From Streptomyces dengpaensis (lineage in GTDB: Bacteria > Actinomycetota > Actinomycetes > Streptomycetales > Streptomycetaceae): a DNA stretch of 64,000 nucleotides. Location: assembly GCF_002946835.1 (NCBI RefSeq), contig NZ_CP026652.1, positions 62,001 to 126,000 of the forward strand, written 5' to 3'. Shown here one piece after another: positions 45,547 to 55,002 of the stretch. The first letter of the stretch is position 1; each line of letters begins with the position of its first letter. The notes below the pieces were generated by a model. That model did no database searches, was not told the origin of the DNA, and saw only the letters and a list, made by a program, of their open reading frames with translations. The position numbers and the translations under genes are program-made.

Positions 45547-48426
45547 ATGACGGTGCCGACTGTTGATGTGCGCCTGTGGGGGAAACACAGGGGCCTGACA
45601 AGCTCCTATCCGGCGATCTGTCATCTGTTGGATACGGCAGCAGTTGCGGGGGCTTTGTGGGATGTGACGTTGACCGACGAGGCCAGGGCACGGACGGCGC
45701 GGCGGCTTGGTGTATCGGCGGAGGTGTGTCGGCAGTGGCTGTGCCTGTGGGCCGGGCTGCACGACATCGGGAAGGTCAGCCCGCCGTTCCAGGCGATGGT
45801 GCCAGAGGCATACAAGGCGCTGGCCGACGATCCCGCATACGTGCACAAGCCGGGCGCGGAACGGGAAAGCCTGCGCCATGATGCAGCCGGGCACTGGGCG
45901 TTGACGCAGATCCTGGCCGAATGGAACTACGCCCAGGCACGTACTCCTTCCCAATCTCCGCATCATCAGGTCGCCCAGTTGCTGGGGGGCCATCACGGCT
46001 GCTTCCACCGCTCGCTGGAGATCAAACATCTGAAGGATCTTGAGGGGTGGATGCCGGGGCTGGGCGGTCCCGGGTGGGCGGCGCAGCGGCGCGCGCACGC
46101 AGAGGCGGTGCGGCACCTGGTCGGCGGCGACGGCGGGATGCCGGCGCTGGAGCGGGCGTTGCCAGCGGATGTTGCGGTGCGGTTCCTGGGGATGATCGTG
46201 GTCGCGGACTGGCTGGTGAGCCAGGAGAGCGTGATCGAGGCAAGGTTGCCCGCCGAGGGCTGGGAGGCCGGCGAGGGGGAGTTGCGGCGGCACTGGGGTG
46301 GGGCCGTTGCGCAGGCCAGGAGTGTTGTGACGGCGGCCCGTCTGGGTGTGGCGCGGTTTCCTGCTCGCGATTTCGGCGAGCAGTTCCCGTTCGTGCCCAA
46401 TGCTCTGCAGGCCTCTGTGGCGGAGGATTTGGCGGGGCTGGTGGACGGCGGGGGAGGAGGCTTGTTGCTGGTCACCGCGCCGACCGGGGACGGCAAGACC
46501 GAGACGGCGCTGCATGCGGCGTCGGTCATGGCACGGGCCTCTGGGGCGGGCGGCCTGTATTTCGCGCTGCCGACGATGGCCACGGCGGACGCCATGTTCG
46601 GCCGGGTTGCCGATTTCGCCGAGGCGAACGTGGGCGGGGACCGGGCCCTGACGCTGCTGCACAGCATGGCGTGGCTGAGCGACGCCTACGGGCAGGCCGC
46701 GACGACGCTGGACGCCGCGGTCGGCGGGGGCCTGGGTGCGACGGTGTCCGACGGGCACACGGCCACCGATGCCGGGCAATGGCTGCGGGGCGCCAAACGG
46801 GGTCTGCTCGCCCCATTGGGCGCGGGCACTATCGATCAGGCGCTGACCGGGGTGCTGCCCGTCCGCTACAACGTGCTGCGTCTGCTGGGTTTGTCGAACA
46901 AGGTGTTCGTGGTGGACGAGGCGCACGCCTACGGGCCGTGGATGCACAGTCTGCTGGTGCGGTTGCTGGAGTGGCTGGGGGCGATGGGCACTCCGGTGGT
47001 GCTGTTGTCGGCGACGTTGGCGGGCCGTGCGGCGACGTCGCTGGTGGAGGCCTACCGGCGCGGATGCGGCTTTCGTGATCCGGCGGCGGTGCAGCCGGTG
47101 TATCCGGGCTGGCTGTATGTGGACGCCGGCACCGGCGCGGTGTCGTCCCCGCGGCCGGTGGCCAGCGGCAGGCCCCGCACCGTGCGGCTGGACGTCGAGG
47201 GCGTCGCATGGGACACCAGCCTCCGGGGCACAGACGCTGTCGGGGCTGGTACCCGCAGTGCGGTGCTGGTTCGGCATCTGGAGCCGGTGGTGACCGGCGG
47301 CGGGTGCGCCCTGGTGTGCTGCACAACGGTGGCGGAGGCGCAGCGTACGTATCGGCTGCTGCAGGACCGGTTCCCCGAGTTGGCGGCGGAGCCGGATGGG
47401 CTGATGCTGCTGCATTCGCGGTATCCGGCGCAGCGCCGCAAGGAGATCACCGACGCCTGCGAGGCGGCGTTCGGCAAGCCCCGGTCCGATGACGCGCCGG
47501 GCCGGCGGCCGCGGCGGGCGATCTTGGTGGCCACGCAGGTGGTGGAGCAGTCACTCGACCTGGACTTCGACCTGGTGGTGACGGATCTGGCACCGCTGGC
47601 ACAGCTGTTGCAGCGGGCGGGCCGGTGCATGCGACACGAGCGCGAGGGGCGCCCGGCTTGGGTGGGTGACGATCCTCGGTTGGTCGTCCTGGAACCCGCC
47701 GTCGACGGGCAGGTCGCGGTGCCGCGCACGTGGGGGACCGTCTACGACGCTGCGCTGCTGCGCCGGACCTCGGTGTTGTTGCGGGAGTCGCAGACGGCGG
47801 GGATCGCGGTGCCCGGCGATGTGCAGCGGCTTGTCGATGCCGTCTATGCGCAGGACTTCGCGGACCGGCTGCCGGCCGCGGCGGCCGACCAGCTGCGTCG
47901 GCAGGACGCCGAGCGTGAGGCGTCGGAGCTGGCCGAGAAGCAGTTGGCCGCGATGACGACCGTGCCGCCGCCCACCGGCCTGGTGAACCTGGCCAAATTG
48001 AGCGGCGAACGCACAGATCTGCTGGACGAGGCGTTGGTGACCACCCGGCTGGGCGCGGACTCCGAGCGGGCCGTGTGCCTGTACCGGCAGCCCGACGGAG
48101 GCTGGACGCTCGATCCGCAAGGCGAGATCCCCGTTCCGGCCGCCGATCGTGCCGGCGGCGGCAAGCGACTGGAAAGGGACGGTGTCCGGGCGGTCATGCG
48201 CCAGACCGTGCCGATTCCGGGCCGGTGGCTGGCAGGGCGCGGCCCCGACCAGGAAGTACCCGCGGGGTGGGCGGACCAGCCGGTCCTGTCCGACCTGGTG
48301 GTCCTGCGCATGACCCCGACCCCGCAGCAGCAGCTGGACGGGGATCCGCCCGGCAGCAGCTGGTCGTGCCGGGTCGGCGACCACACGCTGACGATGTCCG
48401 ACATCGGACTTCGTCGATCGGCCTGA
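45547..48426 (+). CDS. cas3: CRISPR-associated nuclease/helicase Cas3
   Basis: 959 residues from ATG 45547 (ATG 45535 is an in-frame alternative). HD nuclease part: LHDIGKVSPPF (about residue 73) and LRHDAAGHW, with a further His in LLGGHHG. SF2 helicase: Walker A TAPTGDGKTETAL (about 316), VVDEAHAYG (DEAH), LLSATLAG, ATQVVEQSLDLDFDL and QRAGRCMRH. Cas3 unwinds and degrades target DNA recruited by Cascade. It lies between array 1 and its own terminator (48459-48489), so it is transcribed apart from the Cascade operon. Confidence 0.97.
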   Translation: MTVPTVDVRLWGKHRGLTSSYPAICHLLDTAAVAGALWDVTLTDEARARTARRLGVSAEVCRQWLCLWAGLHDIGKVSPPFQAMVPEAYKALADDPAYVHKPGAERESLRHDAAGHWALTQILAEWNYAQARTPSQSPHHQVAQLLGGHHGCFHRSLEIKHLKDLEGWMPGLGGPGWAAQRRAHAEAVRHLVGGDGGMPALERALPADVAVRFLGMIVVADWLVSQESVIEARLPAEGWEAGEGELRRHWGGAVAQARSVVTAARLGVARFPARDFGEQFPFVPNALQASVAEDLAGLVDGGGGGLLLVTAPTGDGKTETALHAASVMARASGAGGLYFALPTMATADAMFGRVADFAEANVGGDRALTLLHSMAWLSDAYGQAATTLDAAVGGGLGATVSDGHTATDAGQWLRGAKRGLLAPLGAGTIDQALTGVLPVRYNVLRLLGLSNKVFVVDEAHAYGPWMHSLLVRLLEWLGAMGTPVVLLSATLAGRAATSLVEAYRRGCGFRDPAAVQPVYPGWLYVDAGTGAVSSPRPVASGRPRTVRLDVEGVAWDTSLRGTDAVGAGTRSAVLVRHLEPVVTGGGCALVCCTTVAEAQRTYRLLQDRFPELAAEPDGLMLLHSRYPAQRRKEITDACEAAFGKPRSDDAPGRRPRRAILVATQVVEQSLDLDFDLVVTDLAPLAQLLQRAGRCMRHEREGRPAWVGDDPRLVVLEPAVDGQVAVPRTWGTVYDAALLRRTSVLLRESQTAGIAVPGDVQRLVDAVYAQDFADRLPAAAADQLRRQDAEREASELAEKQLAAMTTVPPPTGLVNLAKLSGERTDLLDEALVTTRLGADSERAVCLYRQPDGGWTLDPQGEIPVPAADRAGGGKRLERDGVRAVMRQTVPIPGRWLAGRGPDQEVPAGWADQPVLSDLVVLRMTPTPQQQLDGDPPGSSWSCRVGDHTLTMSDIGLRRSA

Positions 48427-48458
48427 AACCCCATCACTCTTGCCATAGTGTGGCCTCA

Positions 48459-48489
48459 CCCTTTCGGCGTACCCGGTACGCCGAAAGGG
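48459..48489 (+). terminator. Terminator after cas3
   Basis: CCCTTTCGGCGTACC (48459-48473) and GGTACGCCGAAAGGG (48475-48489) form a perfect 15-bp palindrome 33 bp past the cas3 stop. As a palindrome it works on either strand. Confidence 0.75.
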
Positions 48490-48578
48490 CTCTACCCCCG
48501 CTCGCGCGGGGAATCGGCCAGCAGTTCGAGGCTTTGACACCCCGTCACTCGGCTCACCCCTGCCTGCGCAGGGATGCA
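48488..48578 (-). CRISPR. Relic two-repeat CRISPR unit between cas3 and cas8e
   Basis: Two degenerate repeats, 48488-48515 (GGCTCTACCCCCGCTCGCGC then GGGGAATC) and 48551-48578 (GGCTCACCCCTGCCTGCGCA then GGGATGCA), are 63 bp apart, close to the 61-bp unit, and enclose a 35-bp spacer-like sequence. The first repeat has the same CGCTCGCG variant as the oldest repeat of array 1. There is no leader nearby. It lies in the 184-bp gap that must hold the Cascade promoter. Confidence 0.7.
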
Positions 48579-48610
48579 GGAAGCCTACCCATTTCCTTTT
48601 CGGAGGCCCT

Positions 48611-50170
48611 ATGCCTGTCGCTGACCTCTACGACCTTTGGGACCGGCCGGCGGTGCCGGTCCGCTGGGCGGAGCACGCGCCGCCCGACGACCGACCCGAA
48701 ACGGTCGGGTTCCGGGACCTATTGACGCGCGCTCACGAGATCGCCGGCATCGCGGTGCCGTTGCCGCCCGCGTTGTCGGCCCTGTACCGGGTGCTGTACG
48801 CGCTGACGGCCCGCGTCACCGGCCTGGACGCGCCGGACGGGTGGCACGAGCGCCGCTACGAGGTGCTGGACCAGGGCCAGTTCACGCCGGAATGCGTCGA
48901 CGTCTACGCCGACCGCTACCGTGACCGGCTCCGTCTCTACGACCCGCAGCGCCCGTTCCTGCAGGACCCGCGGCTGGCAGAGCAGTGCGACAAGCCGGCC
49001 GGAGTGAACAAGCTGGTCACGACCCGGCCGTCGGGTTCCAACCACTCCTGGTTCCAGCACGCCGTCGACTCCCGGCCCGACCACCTCAGCTCCGCGGACG
49101 CACTGCAGCACCTGCTGGTGTGGCGGTACTACGGTCCGTCCGGCCGGTGCTCGGCCCGGACCGTCGGCGGGAAGAAAGAGGCGAATTCGACTGCCGGGCC
49201 GCTGCGCAGCGCCCTGTCCTACCACCCGGTGGGCCGGACCCTGTTCGAGACGCTGCTGGCGGGAGTGGTCGAACCCGACCCGTACGCCCGCCCCGAGGTG
49301 GATCTGTGCCCGTGGGAGCGCGATGACCTGCCCGACCCGCGCACCCTCAACAATGTCGTCACCGGACAGCTGTCCGGTCTGACCGCCCGCTCCCAGCATG
49401 CGCTGCTCCTGGTTCCCGACGACACCGGCCTTGAGGTGAGGGACGCCTACATCACGTGGGCGTTCCGGGACAGGCTGCCGCGGGACGACGACTTCCTGAT
49501 CTGGCAGATCAGCCAGGCCGGCAACCCCTACGCCCGGTACGCGGATTCCGGGCGGGCGCTGTGGCGTGACCTGGACGCGCTACTGCTGAAGGAGTCCCCG
49601 GGCAAAGAGGTCCGGCGGCCTCGCGTGTTCGACAGCGCCGTGGACCTGGGCCTGGAGGACCTGCGGGTGCAGGCACTGGGGATCGAGCAGGAGGGCCAGG
49701 CCAAGGACACCCAGCTGGTGTCGGCGTCGACGCCCCCGGTCCTGTCGCTGGCCGAGGAACGCGACCCTGAGGCCGCCCGCATGATCGCCGGCTTGCGGAT
49801 CAGCGGGGAGGCGGCCGGGTCACGGCTGAACCGGGCCACCAAGCAGGCCTGGGCAGTCTTCAGCAACGCACGCAAGGCCGAGGACTGCGCATGGTCGCGG
49901 GACGCGGCAGCACGGTACTGGCCGGCTGCGGAGGCGGAGTTCTGGCAGCGGCTCGGCGAGCGGCGTTTCGACGGCGCCGCACGGTCCTTCCGGCAGATCG
50001 CCGAAGGCGTCTACCACCAGGTCACACAGACCGCGGCCGGCACCCTGCGCGGCGCGAAAGCACGCGAGAGCGCCCGCATCGAACTGTACGGAGGACGCCC
50101 CAAGAAGCCTGCCGCGCAGGCTGCCCGCACCCCTGCCGCAGCAGGCGGCACCGAGACGGAGACCCCATGA
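48611..50170 (+). CDS. cas8e: Cascade large subunit Cas8e (Cse1/CasA)
   Basis: 519 residues, usual length for Cse1. Family features: the N-terminal FRDLLTRAHEIAGIAVPLPP, the loop region DQGQFTPECVDVYADRYRDR, and NKLVTTRPSGSNHSWFQHAV near residue 137. It recognises the PAM and recruits Cas3. First gene of the Cascade operon; ATGA overlap with cse2. Confidence 0.95.
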   Translation: MPVADLYDLWDRPAVPVRWAEHAPPDDRPETVGFRDLLTRAHEIAGIAVPLPPALSALYRVLYALTARVTGLDAPDGWHERRYEVLDQGQFTPECVDVYADRYRDRLRLYDPQRPFLQDPRLAEQCDKPAGVNKLVTTRPSGSNHSWFQHAVDSRPDHLSSADALQHLLVWRYYGPSGRCSARTVGGKKEANSTAGPLRSALSYHPVGRTLFETLLAGVVEPDPYARPEVDLCPWERDDLPDPRTLNNVVTGQLSGLTARSQHALLLVPDDTGLEVRDAYITWAFRDRLPRDDDFLIWQISQAGNPYARYADSGRALWRDLDALLLKESPGKEVRRPRVFDSAVDLGLEDLRVQALGIEQEGQAKDTQLVSASTPPVLSLAEERDPEAARMIAGLRISGEAAGSRLNRATKQAWAVFSNARKAEDCAWSRDAAARYWPAAEAEFWQRLGERRFDGAARSFRQIAEGVYHQVTQTAAGTLRGAKARESARIELYGGRPKKPAAQAARTPAAAGGTETETP

Positions 50171-50880
50171 CAGACACCCACACCAGCGCGGCACCGGCAC
50201 CAACCGCCGACGCCGGCTCACCATCACCCTGGCTGACACAGGCCAGGGGCTTCGTCGCCCGCATCGAAGCGGTCTGCGCCGCCGACCCGGGCGCGCGCGC
50301 CGCGCTGCGCAGCGGCCTGGGCAAGCCGCTGGACGAGGTGCCGCGGATGCACCGCATCGTCGCCCCCCTGCTCCCGCTGTCGGTGCGGGACGACGACACG
50401 CAGCGCGCCTTCTACACCTTGGCGTCGCTGATCGCCGCGCAGAAGTCCGAGGTGCTGCGGGCCGACCGCGCCGCCCCGGTCGCTGCTGCCACAAACACCA
50501 GTGGCGATGACCTGCCCGCACCGGTTCCCTCCCCCTACGGCCCCTCCCTGGGGCTGACGTTCGCCGCGGCGGTCTCGGCGGACGGCCGCAACGGACTGCG
50601 GGAGAACACCGCCGAAACCAGGCTGAACCTGCTCACCCGGCAGAGCACGCCGGGACTGCACCGCCACCTGCCCGCAGCAGTGCGGCAGCTGTGCGACAAG
50701 AAGACGCCACCGGACTGGGCCCAACTCCTGGTCCACCTGCGGGCCTGGCCGCGCGACCGCAAGAAGATCGGCCGCCGCTGGCTCCAGGACTTCTACCGCG
50801 CCCGCCACAAGGCAGCCCTCGACGCCGCCCGCGAAGCGGCCGACACGCTGCCCGACCATCCCACCGACGACCAGCCGTAA
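50167..50880 (+). CDS. cse2: Cascade small subunit Cse2 (Cas11/CasB)
   Basis: 237 residues from ATG 50167, overlapping the cas8e stop. Helical protein with WLTQARGFVARIEAVCA, GARAALRSGLGKPLDEVPRM (the conserved R-G segment) and NTAETRLNLLTRQSTPGLHR. Binds the displaced strand in Cascade. A 54-bp gap follows before cas7. Confidence 0.92.
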   Translation: MTDTHTSAAPAPTADAGSPSPWLTQARGFVARIEAVCAADPGARAALRSGLGKPLDEVPRMHRIVAPLLPLSVRDDDTQRAFYTLASLIAAQKSEVLRADRAAPVAAATNTSGDDLPAPVPSPYGPSLGLTFAAAVSADGRNGLRENTAETRLNLLTRQSTPGLHRHLPAAVRQLCDKKTPPDWAQLLVHLRAWPRDRKKIGRRWLQDFYRARHKAALDAAREAADTLPDHPTDDQP

Positions 50881-50934
50881 CCCCTGCACCGGCCGACCCG
50901 GCCCGCAACCCATCACATGCAAAGGAAACCTGCC

Positions 50935-52104
50935 ATGACCCAGCAGCCCGCCGCCGGCATCCCCGGACGCTTCATCTGCATCCACGTCCTGCAGTCCGTC
51001 CCCTACTCCAACCTCAACCGCGACGACACCAACTCCGTCAAGACCGTCCAGTACGGCGACCGCGAACGCACCCGCGTCAGCAGCCAGTGCTGGAAGCGCG
51101 CCGTACGCCGCTACTTCCAGAACACCATCGGACAGCAGGCGCTGCGCACCCGCCGCATCGGCGAAGCCGTCGAGAAGACGCTACGCGAACAGCGGGAATG
51201 GCCGGCCGACCTCGCCCGCCGCGCCGGCCAGCACATCGCAGCCGGCTCCAGCATCAAGGCCGACCCGCCGTCCAACGACGACCCGGCCTGGAGCACCAAC
51301 GCCATGGTCTACGTCCCCGCCACCGCCGTCGGTGAACTCGCCGACATCGCCGCAGCCCACCGCGAACAGCTCGAAGCGGCCAAGGACATGAAGAAGGGCG
51401 GCAAGAGCGTCCTGCCGACCGACGACATCGACCAGATCCTCCGCTCCCGCAACGGCGTCATCAACCTCTTCGGCCGCATGCTCGCCGAAATCGACGACGC
51501 CAGCGTCGACGGCGCCGTCCAGGTCGCCCACGCTCTGACCACCCACGGCACCGACGTCGAAATCGACTACTTCGCCGCCGTCGACGACATCACCGACACC
51601 TGGAGCGACACCACCGGCAGCGCCCACATGGGCAGCACCGAATACAGCGCCGGCGTCTTCTACCGCTACGCCACCATCGACCTGAACGACCTGCTGCGCA
51701 ACATCGGCGGCGACCTGGCGGCAGCCAGGGAACTGGCCGCCGCGTTCATCGAGGCGTTCGTGCTGTCACTGCCCGAGGCCAAGAAGACCGCGACCGCCCC
51801 CCACACCATCCCCGATCTCGTCCACCTCACCGTGCGCAGCGACCGGCCCGTCTCCTACGCCGCCGCGTTCGAGCAGCCCGTGACCGCCGACCGCACCGGC
51901 GGGTTCGCCGCCCCCTCCCGCGTAGCCCTGGACACCTACGCGACCGCCGCAGGCCGCCTGCTGGGCGGCCGCGGACTGCTCAACGCAGGCTGGGCCAGCC
52001 TGGAGACCAAGGACCTGGGCGGCCTCGGCAACCGTGCCGACTCCTACCCCGACCTGATCGACACCGCCGTCACCGCCGCACTCGGGGAGGGCGACCAGGC
52101 GTGA
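50935..52104 (+). CDS. cas7e: Cascade backbone Cas7e (Cse4/CasC)
   Basis: 389 residues from ATG 50935 (AAAGGAAA upstream; an in-frame ATG at 50917 is weaker). FICIHVLQSVPYSNLNRDDT, SVKTVQYGDRERTRVSSQCW and GSTEYSAGVFYRYATIDLND are Cas7e signatures. Six copies coat the crRNA guide. GTGA overlap with cas5. Confidence 0.96.
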   Translation: MTQQPAAGIPGRFICIHVLQSVPYSNLNRDDTNSVKTVQYGDRERTRVSSQCWKRAVRRYFQNTIGQQALRTRRIGEAVEKTLREQREWPADLARRAGQHIAAGSSIKADPPSNDDPAWSTNAMVYVPATAVGELADIAAAHREQLEAAKDMKKGGKSVLPTDDIDQILRSRNGVINLFGRMLAEIDDASVDGAVQVAHALTTHGTDVEIDYFAAVDDITDTWSDTTGSAHMGSTEYSAGVFYRYATIDLNDLLRNIGGDLAAARELAAAFIEAFVLSLPEAKKTATAPHTIPDLVHLTVRSDRPVSYAAAFEQPVTADRTGGFAAPSRVALDTYATAAGRLLGGRGLLNAGWASLETKDLGGLGNRADSYPDLIDTAVTAALGEGDQA

Positions 52105-52988
52105 CTCCTGCCCACGACCCAAGACACGCGCCCGCCGGGATCCTGCTGCACCTGGCCGGGCCGCTGCAGTCCTGGGGCACCCACAGCGCGTTCAACGAAC
52201 GCGACACCGCCCGCTTCCCCACCCGCTCCGGCATCATCGGCCTGCTCGCAGCATGCCTGGGCCGCCGACGCGGCCAGCCCGTCGACGACCTGGCCCGCCT
52301 GTCGTTGACCACCCGCACCGACCGGCCCGGCGTGCTCCTACGAGACCTGCACACCGTCGGCGGCGGCCTGCTCGCCAAAGGCACCGTCACCACCGCCGAA
52401 GGCAAGAAACGCCCCCCAGCCCAGGGCACGTTGCTGTCCCACCGCACCTACCTCGCCGACGCCGCCTTCACCGCCGCCCTCACCGGCAACGACACCGCCC
52501 TGCTCCATGAATGCGCAGAGGCCGTTCAACAGCCGGTCTGGCCGCCCTACCTCGGCCGCAGATCCTGCCCACCCGAAGGACCTCTGCTGATCGGCCTCCT
52601 CCAGGACCCGCTCCACCACCTCGTCCGCCTCCCGTTGGCCCGCACCGGTGCACCCCTGCGCCAGCCGGCCCCCGACGGCACCCCGCCCGCCGAGCAGTCC
52701 CGAGGCGAGAGCGTGGACTTCCACAGCGATGCCCCACTGCACCACCTCCCGATCCCACCGTCCGGCGGCGACCCGGACCACCTCGACGGCAGCACACCCA
52801 TCGGCGAGGTCACCGACGACCCGCTGGACCTGTCCCCGCGCCGCCGCACCTACCGGGCCCGCCCGGTCTACCGCCGCACCGTCCACCTGCCCGACACCCC
52901 CCGCGGCGGACTCGGCGCCGACTACCTGACCGCCCTGCACACCTACCTGAACTCCACGGCCAGCGAACTGCAAGGAGGCGCGGCATGA
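52101..52988 (+). CDS. cas5e: Cascade subunit Cas5e (CasD)
   Basis: 295 residues from GTG 52101. LLHLAGPLQSWGTHSAFNER and ARFPTRSGIIGLLAACLGRR are the N-terminal RAMP signature; HRTYLADAAFTAAL and VDFHSDAP follow. Longer than E. coli CasD because of a Pro/Gly-rich insert near residue 190-220. Caps the crRNA 5' handle. Confidence 0.95.
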   Translation: MTPAHDPRHAPAGILLHLAGPLQSWGTHSAFNERDTARFPTRSGIIGLLAACLGRRRGQPVDDLARLSLTTRTDRPGVLLRDLHTVGGGLLAKGTVTTAEGKKRPPAQGTLLSHRTYLADAAFTAALTGNDTALLHECAEAVQQPVWPPYLGRRSCPPEGPLLIGLLQDPLHHLVRLPLARTGAPLRQPAPDGTPPAEQSRGESVDFHSDAPLHHLPIPPSGGDPDHLDGSTPIGEVTDDPLDLSPRRRTYRARPVYRRTVHLPDTPRGGLGADYLTALHTYLNSTASELQGGAA

Positions 52989-53653
52989 CGCTGTGGCTCA
53001 CCCGCATCCAGCCGGACCTCCGCCACCGCGATGTCCGCCGCGACCTCGCCAGCGCGGTCGGCATGCACCACCGGCTGATGATGCTCTTCCCCGACGACCT
53101 GGGCCCCACCGCCCGCAACACCCTCGGTGCCCTCTACCGCATAGAGGATGCCGCCGGCCCCACCCGCAGCCCGCAGGTCCTCGTGCAAAGCCGCGAACGC
53201 CCCGACCCCAGCCGGCTCCCCGCCGGCTACGGCACCACAACCACCAAAGACATCTCCGCGCTGATCGGCCTGCTTGCCAACGGCCTGGCCGTCCGCTACC
53301 GCATCGACGCCAACGCCGTCCGCAAACCCGGCCACACCACCAGAGCAGCCACCGGCGCCAAAGCCGTCATCCCCCTGTCCGGCGCCGACGCCGACGAGTG
53401 GTGGGCCCGCCAGGCCGAAGAACGGTCCGGCCTGAAACTCACCAGTACCCACAGCACCCCGCTCACCGCCGCTAGCGGCGAACGCCACCAGGACAAACGC
53501 CAGATCAAACACGCCCGCACCCGCTTCGAAGGCACCGCCGTCGTCACCGACCACACCACCTTGCAACAACGGATCCTCGAAGGCATCGGCCGCGGCAAGT
53601 CCTACGGCTGCGGCCTCCTCAGCCTCGCACCCCTCACCAACCCCGCAAGGTAA
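52985..53653 (+). CDS. cas6e: CRISPR RNA endonuclease Cas6e (CasE)
   Basis: 222 residues from ATG 52985, overlapping cas5. GMHHRLMMLFPDDLG carries the N-terminal His used in catalysis, and GIGRGKSYGCGLLSLAP is the C-terminal glycine-rich loop. Cleaves the repeat hairpin to make crRNAs. Confidence 0.95.
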   Translation: MTLWLTRIQPDLRHRDVRRDLASAVGMHHRLMMLFPDDLGPTARNTLGALYRIEDAAGPTRSPQVLVQSRERPDPSRLPAGYGTTTTKDISALIGLLANGLAVRYRIDANAVRKPGHTTRAATGAKAVIPLSGADADEWWARQAEERSGLKLTSTHSTPLTAASGERHQDKRQIKHARTRFEGTAVVTDHTTLQQRILEGIGRGKSYGCGLLSLAPLTNPAR

Positions 53654-53657
53654 CCCC

Positions 53658-54629
53658 ATGCCCCAAGCGAGCTCGGCGCGGCGCAAACTCGCCGCGCCGA
53701 CCGTCGCCATGCTCCCCCGCGTCGGCGACTCCCTGTCCTTCCTCTACCTCGACATCGTCCGCATCCACCAGGACGACACCGGCGTCTGCGCACAGGTCAC
53801 CACCGAGCAACGCGGCACCGAACTGGTCTACCTGCCGACCGCCGCCCTCAGCTGCGTCCTCCTCGGCCCCGGGACCAGCATCACCGCCCGAGCCCTGACC
53901 ACTTTGGCCCGCCACGGCACGACCGTCGTCATCACCGGATCCGGCGGCGTCCGCGCCTACGCCGGCATGACACCGGACTCCCTCAGCACCACCTGGCTCC
54001 ACCACCAAGCCCGCGCCTGGGCCGACGACACCCAACGCCTCGCCGTCGCCACCCGCATGTACGAACACCGCTTCGGCCACGGCACCGTCCCACCCGGCAC
54101 CACCCTCGCCCAACTCCGCGGCCTCGAAGGCCAACGCGTCAAAGCCCTCTACAAACTCCTCGCCCAACAACACCGCATCGGCCGCTTCAAACGCGCCTAC
54201 GACCCAGACGCCTGGGACACCCAAGACCCCGTCAACCTCGCCCTCTCCTCCGCCAACACCTGCCTGTACGGCATCGTCCACGCCACCCTGCTCGCCATGG
54301 GCTGCTCACCCGCCCTCGGCTTCGTCCACAGCGGCAACCAACAAGCCTTCGTCTACGACATCGCCGACCTGTACAAAGCAGAACTCACCCTCCCCCTGGC
54401 CTTCTCCCTCCACTCCAGCACCCAACCAGAAGCCGAAGCACGCCGCCGCTTCCGCGACGGCCTACGCCTGTTCAAACTCATGCCGCGCGTCGTGACCGAC
54501 GTCCAACGCCTCCTGCAGCCCGACCTCGACATCGACGAACCGGACCCCGAGGAACAGCTCGTCGACCTGTGGGACCCCGTCTCCGGCGTCCTCCCCGGCG
54601 GAACCAACTACGCAGGAGACGCCCCATGA
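53658..54629 (+). CDS. cas1e: CRISPR adaptation integrase Cas1e
   Basis: 323 residues. Metal-binding residues are visible: Glu in LRGLEGQRVKALY, His in ALGFVHSGNQQAF and Asp in FVYDIADLYKAEL, the Cas1 triad. Integrates spacers with Cas2. Last large gene of the operon, four nucleotides after cas6e. Confidence 0.97.
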   Translation: MPQASSARRKLAAPTVAMLPRVGDSLSFLYLDIVRIHQDDTGVCAQVTTEQRGTELVYLPTAALSCVLLGPGTSITARALTTLARHGTTVVITGSGGVRAYAGMTPDSLSTTWLHHQARAWADDTQRLAVATRMYEHRFGHGTVPPGTTLAQLRGLEGQRVKALYKLLAQQHRIGRFKRAYDPDAWDTQDPVNLALSSANTCLYGIVHATLLAMGCSPALGFVHSGNQQAFVYDIADLYKAELTLPLAFSLHSSTQPEAEARRRFRDGLRLFKLMPRVVTDVQRLLQPDLDIDEPDPEEQLVDLWDPVSGVLPGGTNYAGDAP

Positions 54630-54660
54630 CAGACCACAGACGGCCCCACGAAAGAGCGCC

Positions 54661-54984
54661 ATGGCCTCCATGATCACCCTCACCATGTCCGCGGTCCCCG
54701 ACCACCTCGGCGGAGCACTCAGCCGCTGGCTCCTCGAAGTCACCCCACAGATGTACGTCGGTACAGTCTCGGCCAAAGTGCGTGACCAACTATGGGATGC
54801 CATCACCGCCTGTGTGGAAGAAGGCGTCGCCGTCATGGTCTATCCAGCCGCGAACGAACAGGGCTTCGAGCTACGCACGGCAGGCCAGCACCGCCGTAAC
54901 CCCATCGACTTCGACGGCCTCACGCTGGTCGGCTTCAGCCTCCTCGACGACAAGTACGGTAAAGAAACGGCAAACCCGGTATAA
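54661..54984 (+). CDS. cas2e: CRISPR adaptation protein Cas2e
   Basis: 107 residues (MASMITLTMSAVPDHLGGAL, VYVG-type start replaced by QMYVGTVSAKVRDQLWDA, then GFELRTAGQHRRNPIDFDGL). This is the I-E type with the RNA-binding-like fold and an extended C-terminus. ATG 54670 is an alternative start. The stop lies 18 bp before the first repeat of array 2, so the gene runs through most of that array's leader. Confidence 0.95.
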   Translation: MASMITLTMSAVPDHLGGALSRWLLEVTPQMYVGTVSAKVRDQLWDAITACVEEGVAVMVYPAANEQGFELRTAGQHRRNPIDFDGLTLVGFSLLDDKYGKETANPV

Positions 54985-55002
54985 CGTTGCAGGTCGCGAA
55001 GT
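54940..55002 (+). promoter_or_regulatory. Leader of CRISPR array 2
   Basis: AT-richer segment (GGTAAAGAAACGGCAAACCC) ending GTTGCAGGTCGCGAAGT directly before the first repeat. It shares GCAGGTC-CGAAG with the array 1 leader. Most of it is also the 3' end of cas2. Confidence 0.7.

Noticed and set aside
45436..47415. 659-codon frame antisense to cas3
   Set aside because: High-GC shadow frame; His/Gln/Arg-rich with no domain.
54626..54673. Fifteen-codon frame overlapping the end of cas1
   Set aside because: No ribosome site of its own and not in frame with cas2; likely chance.
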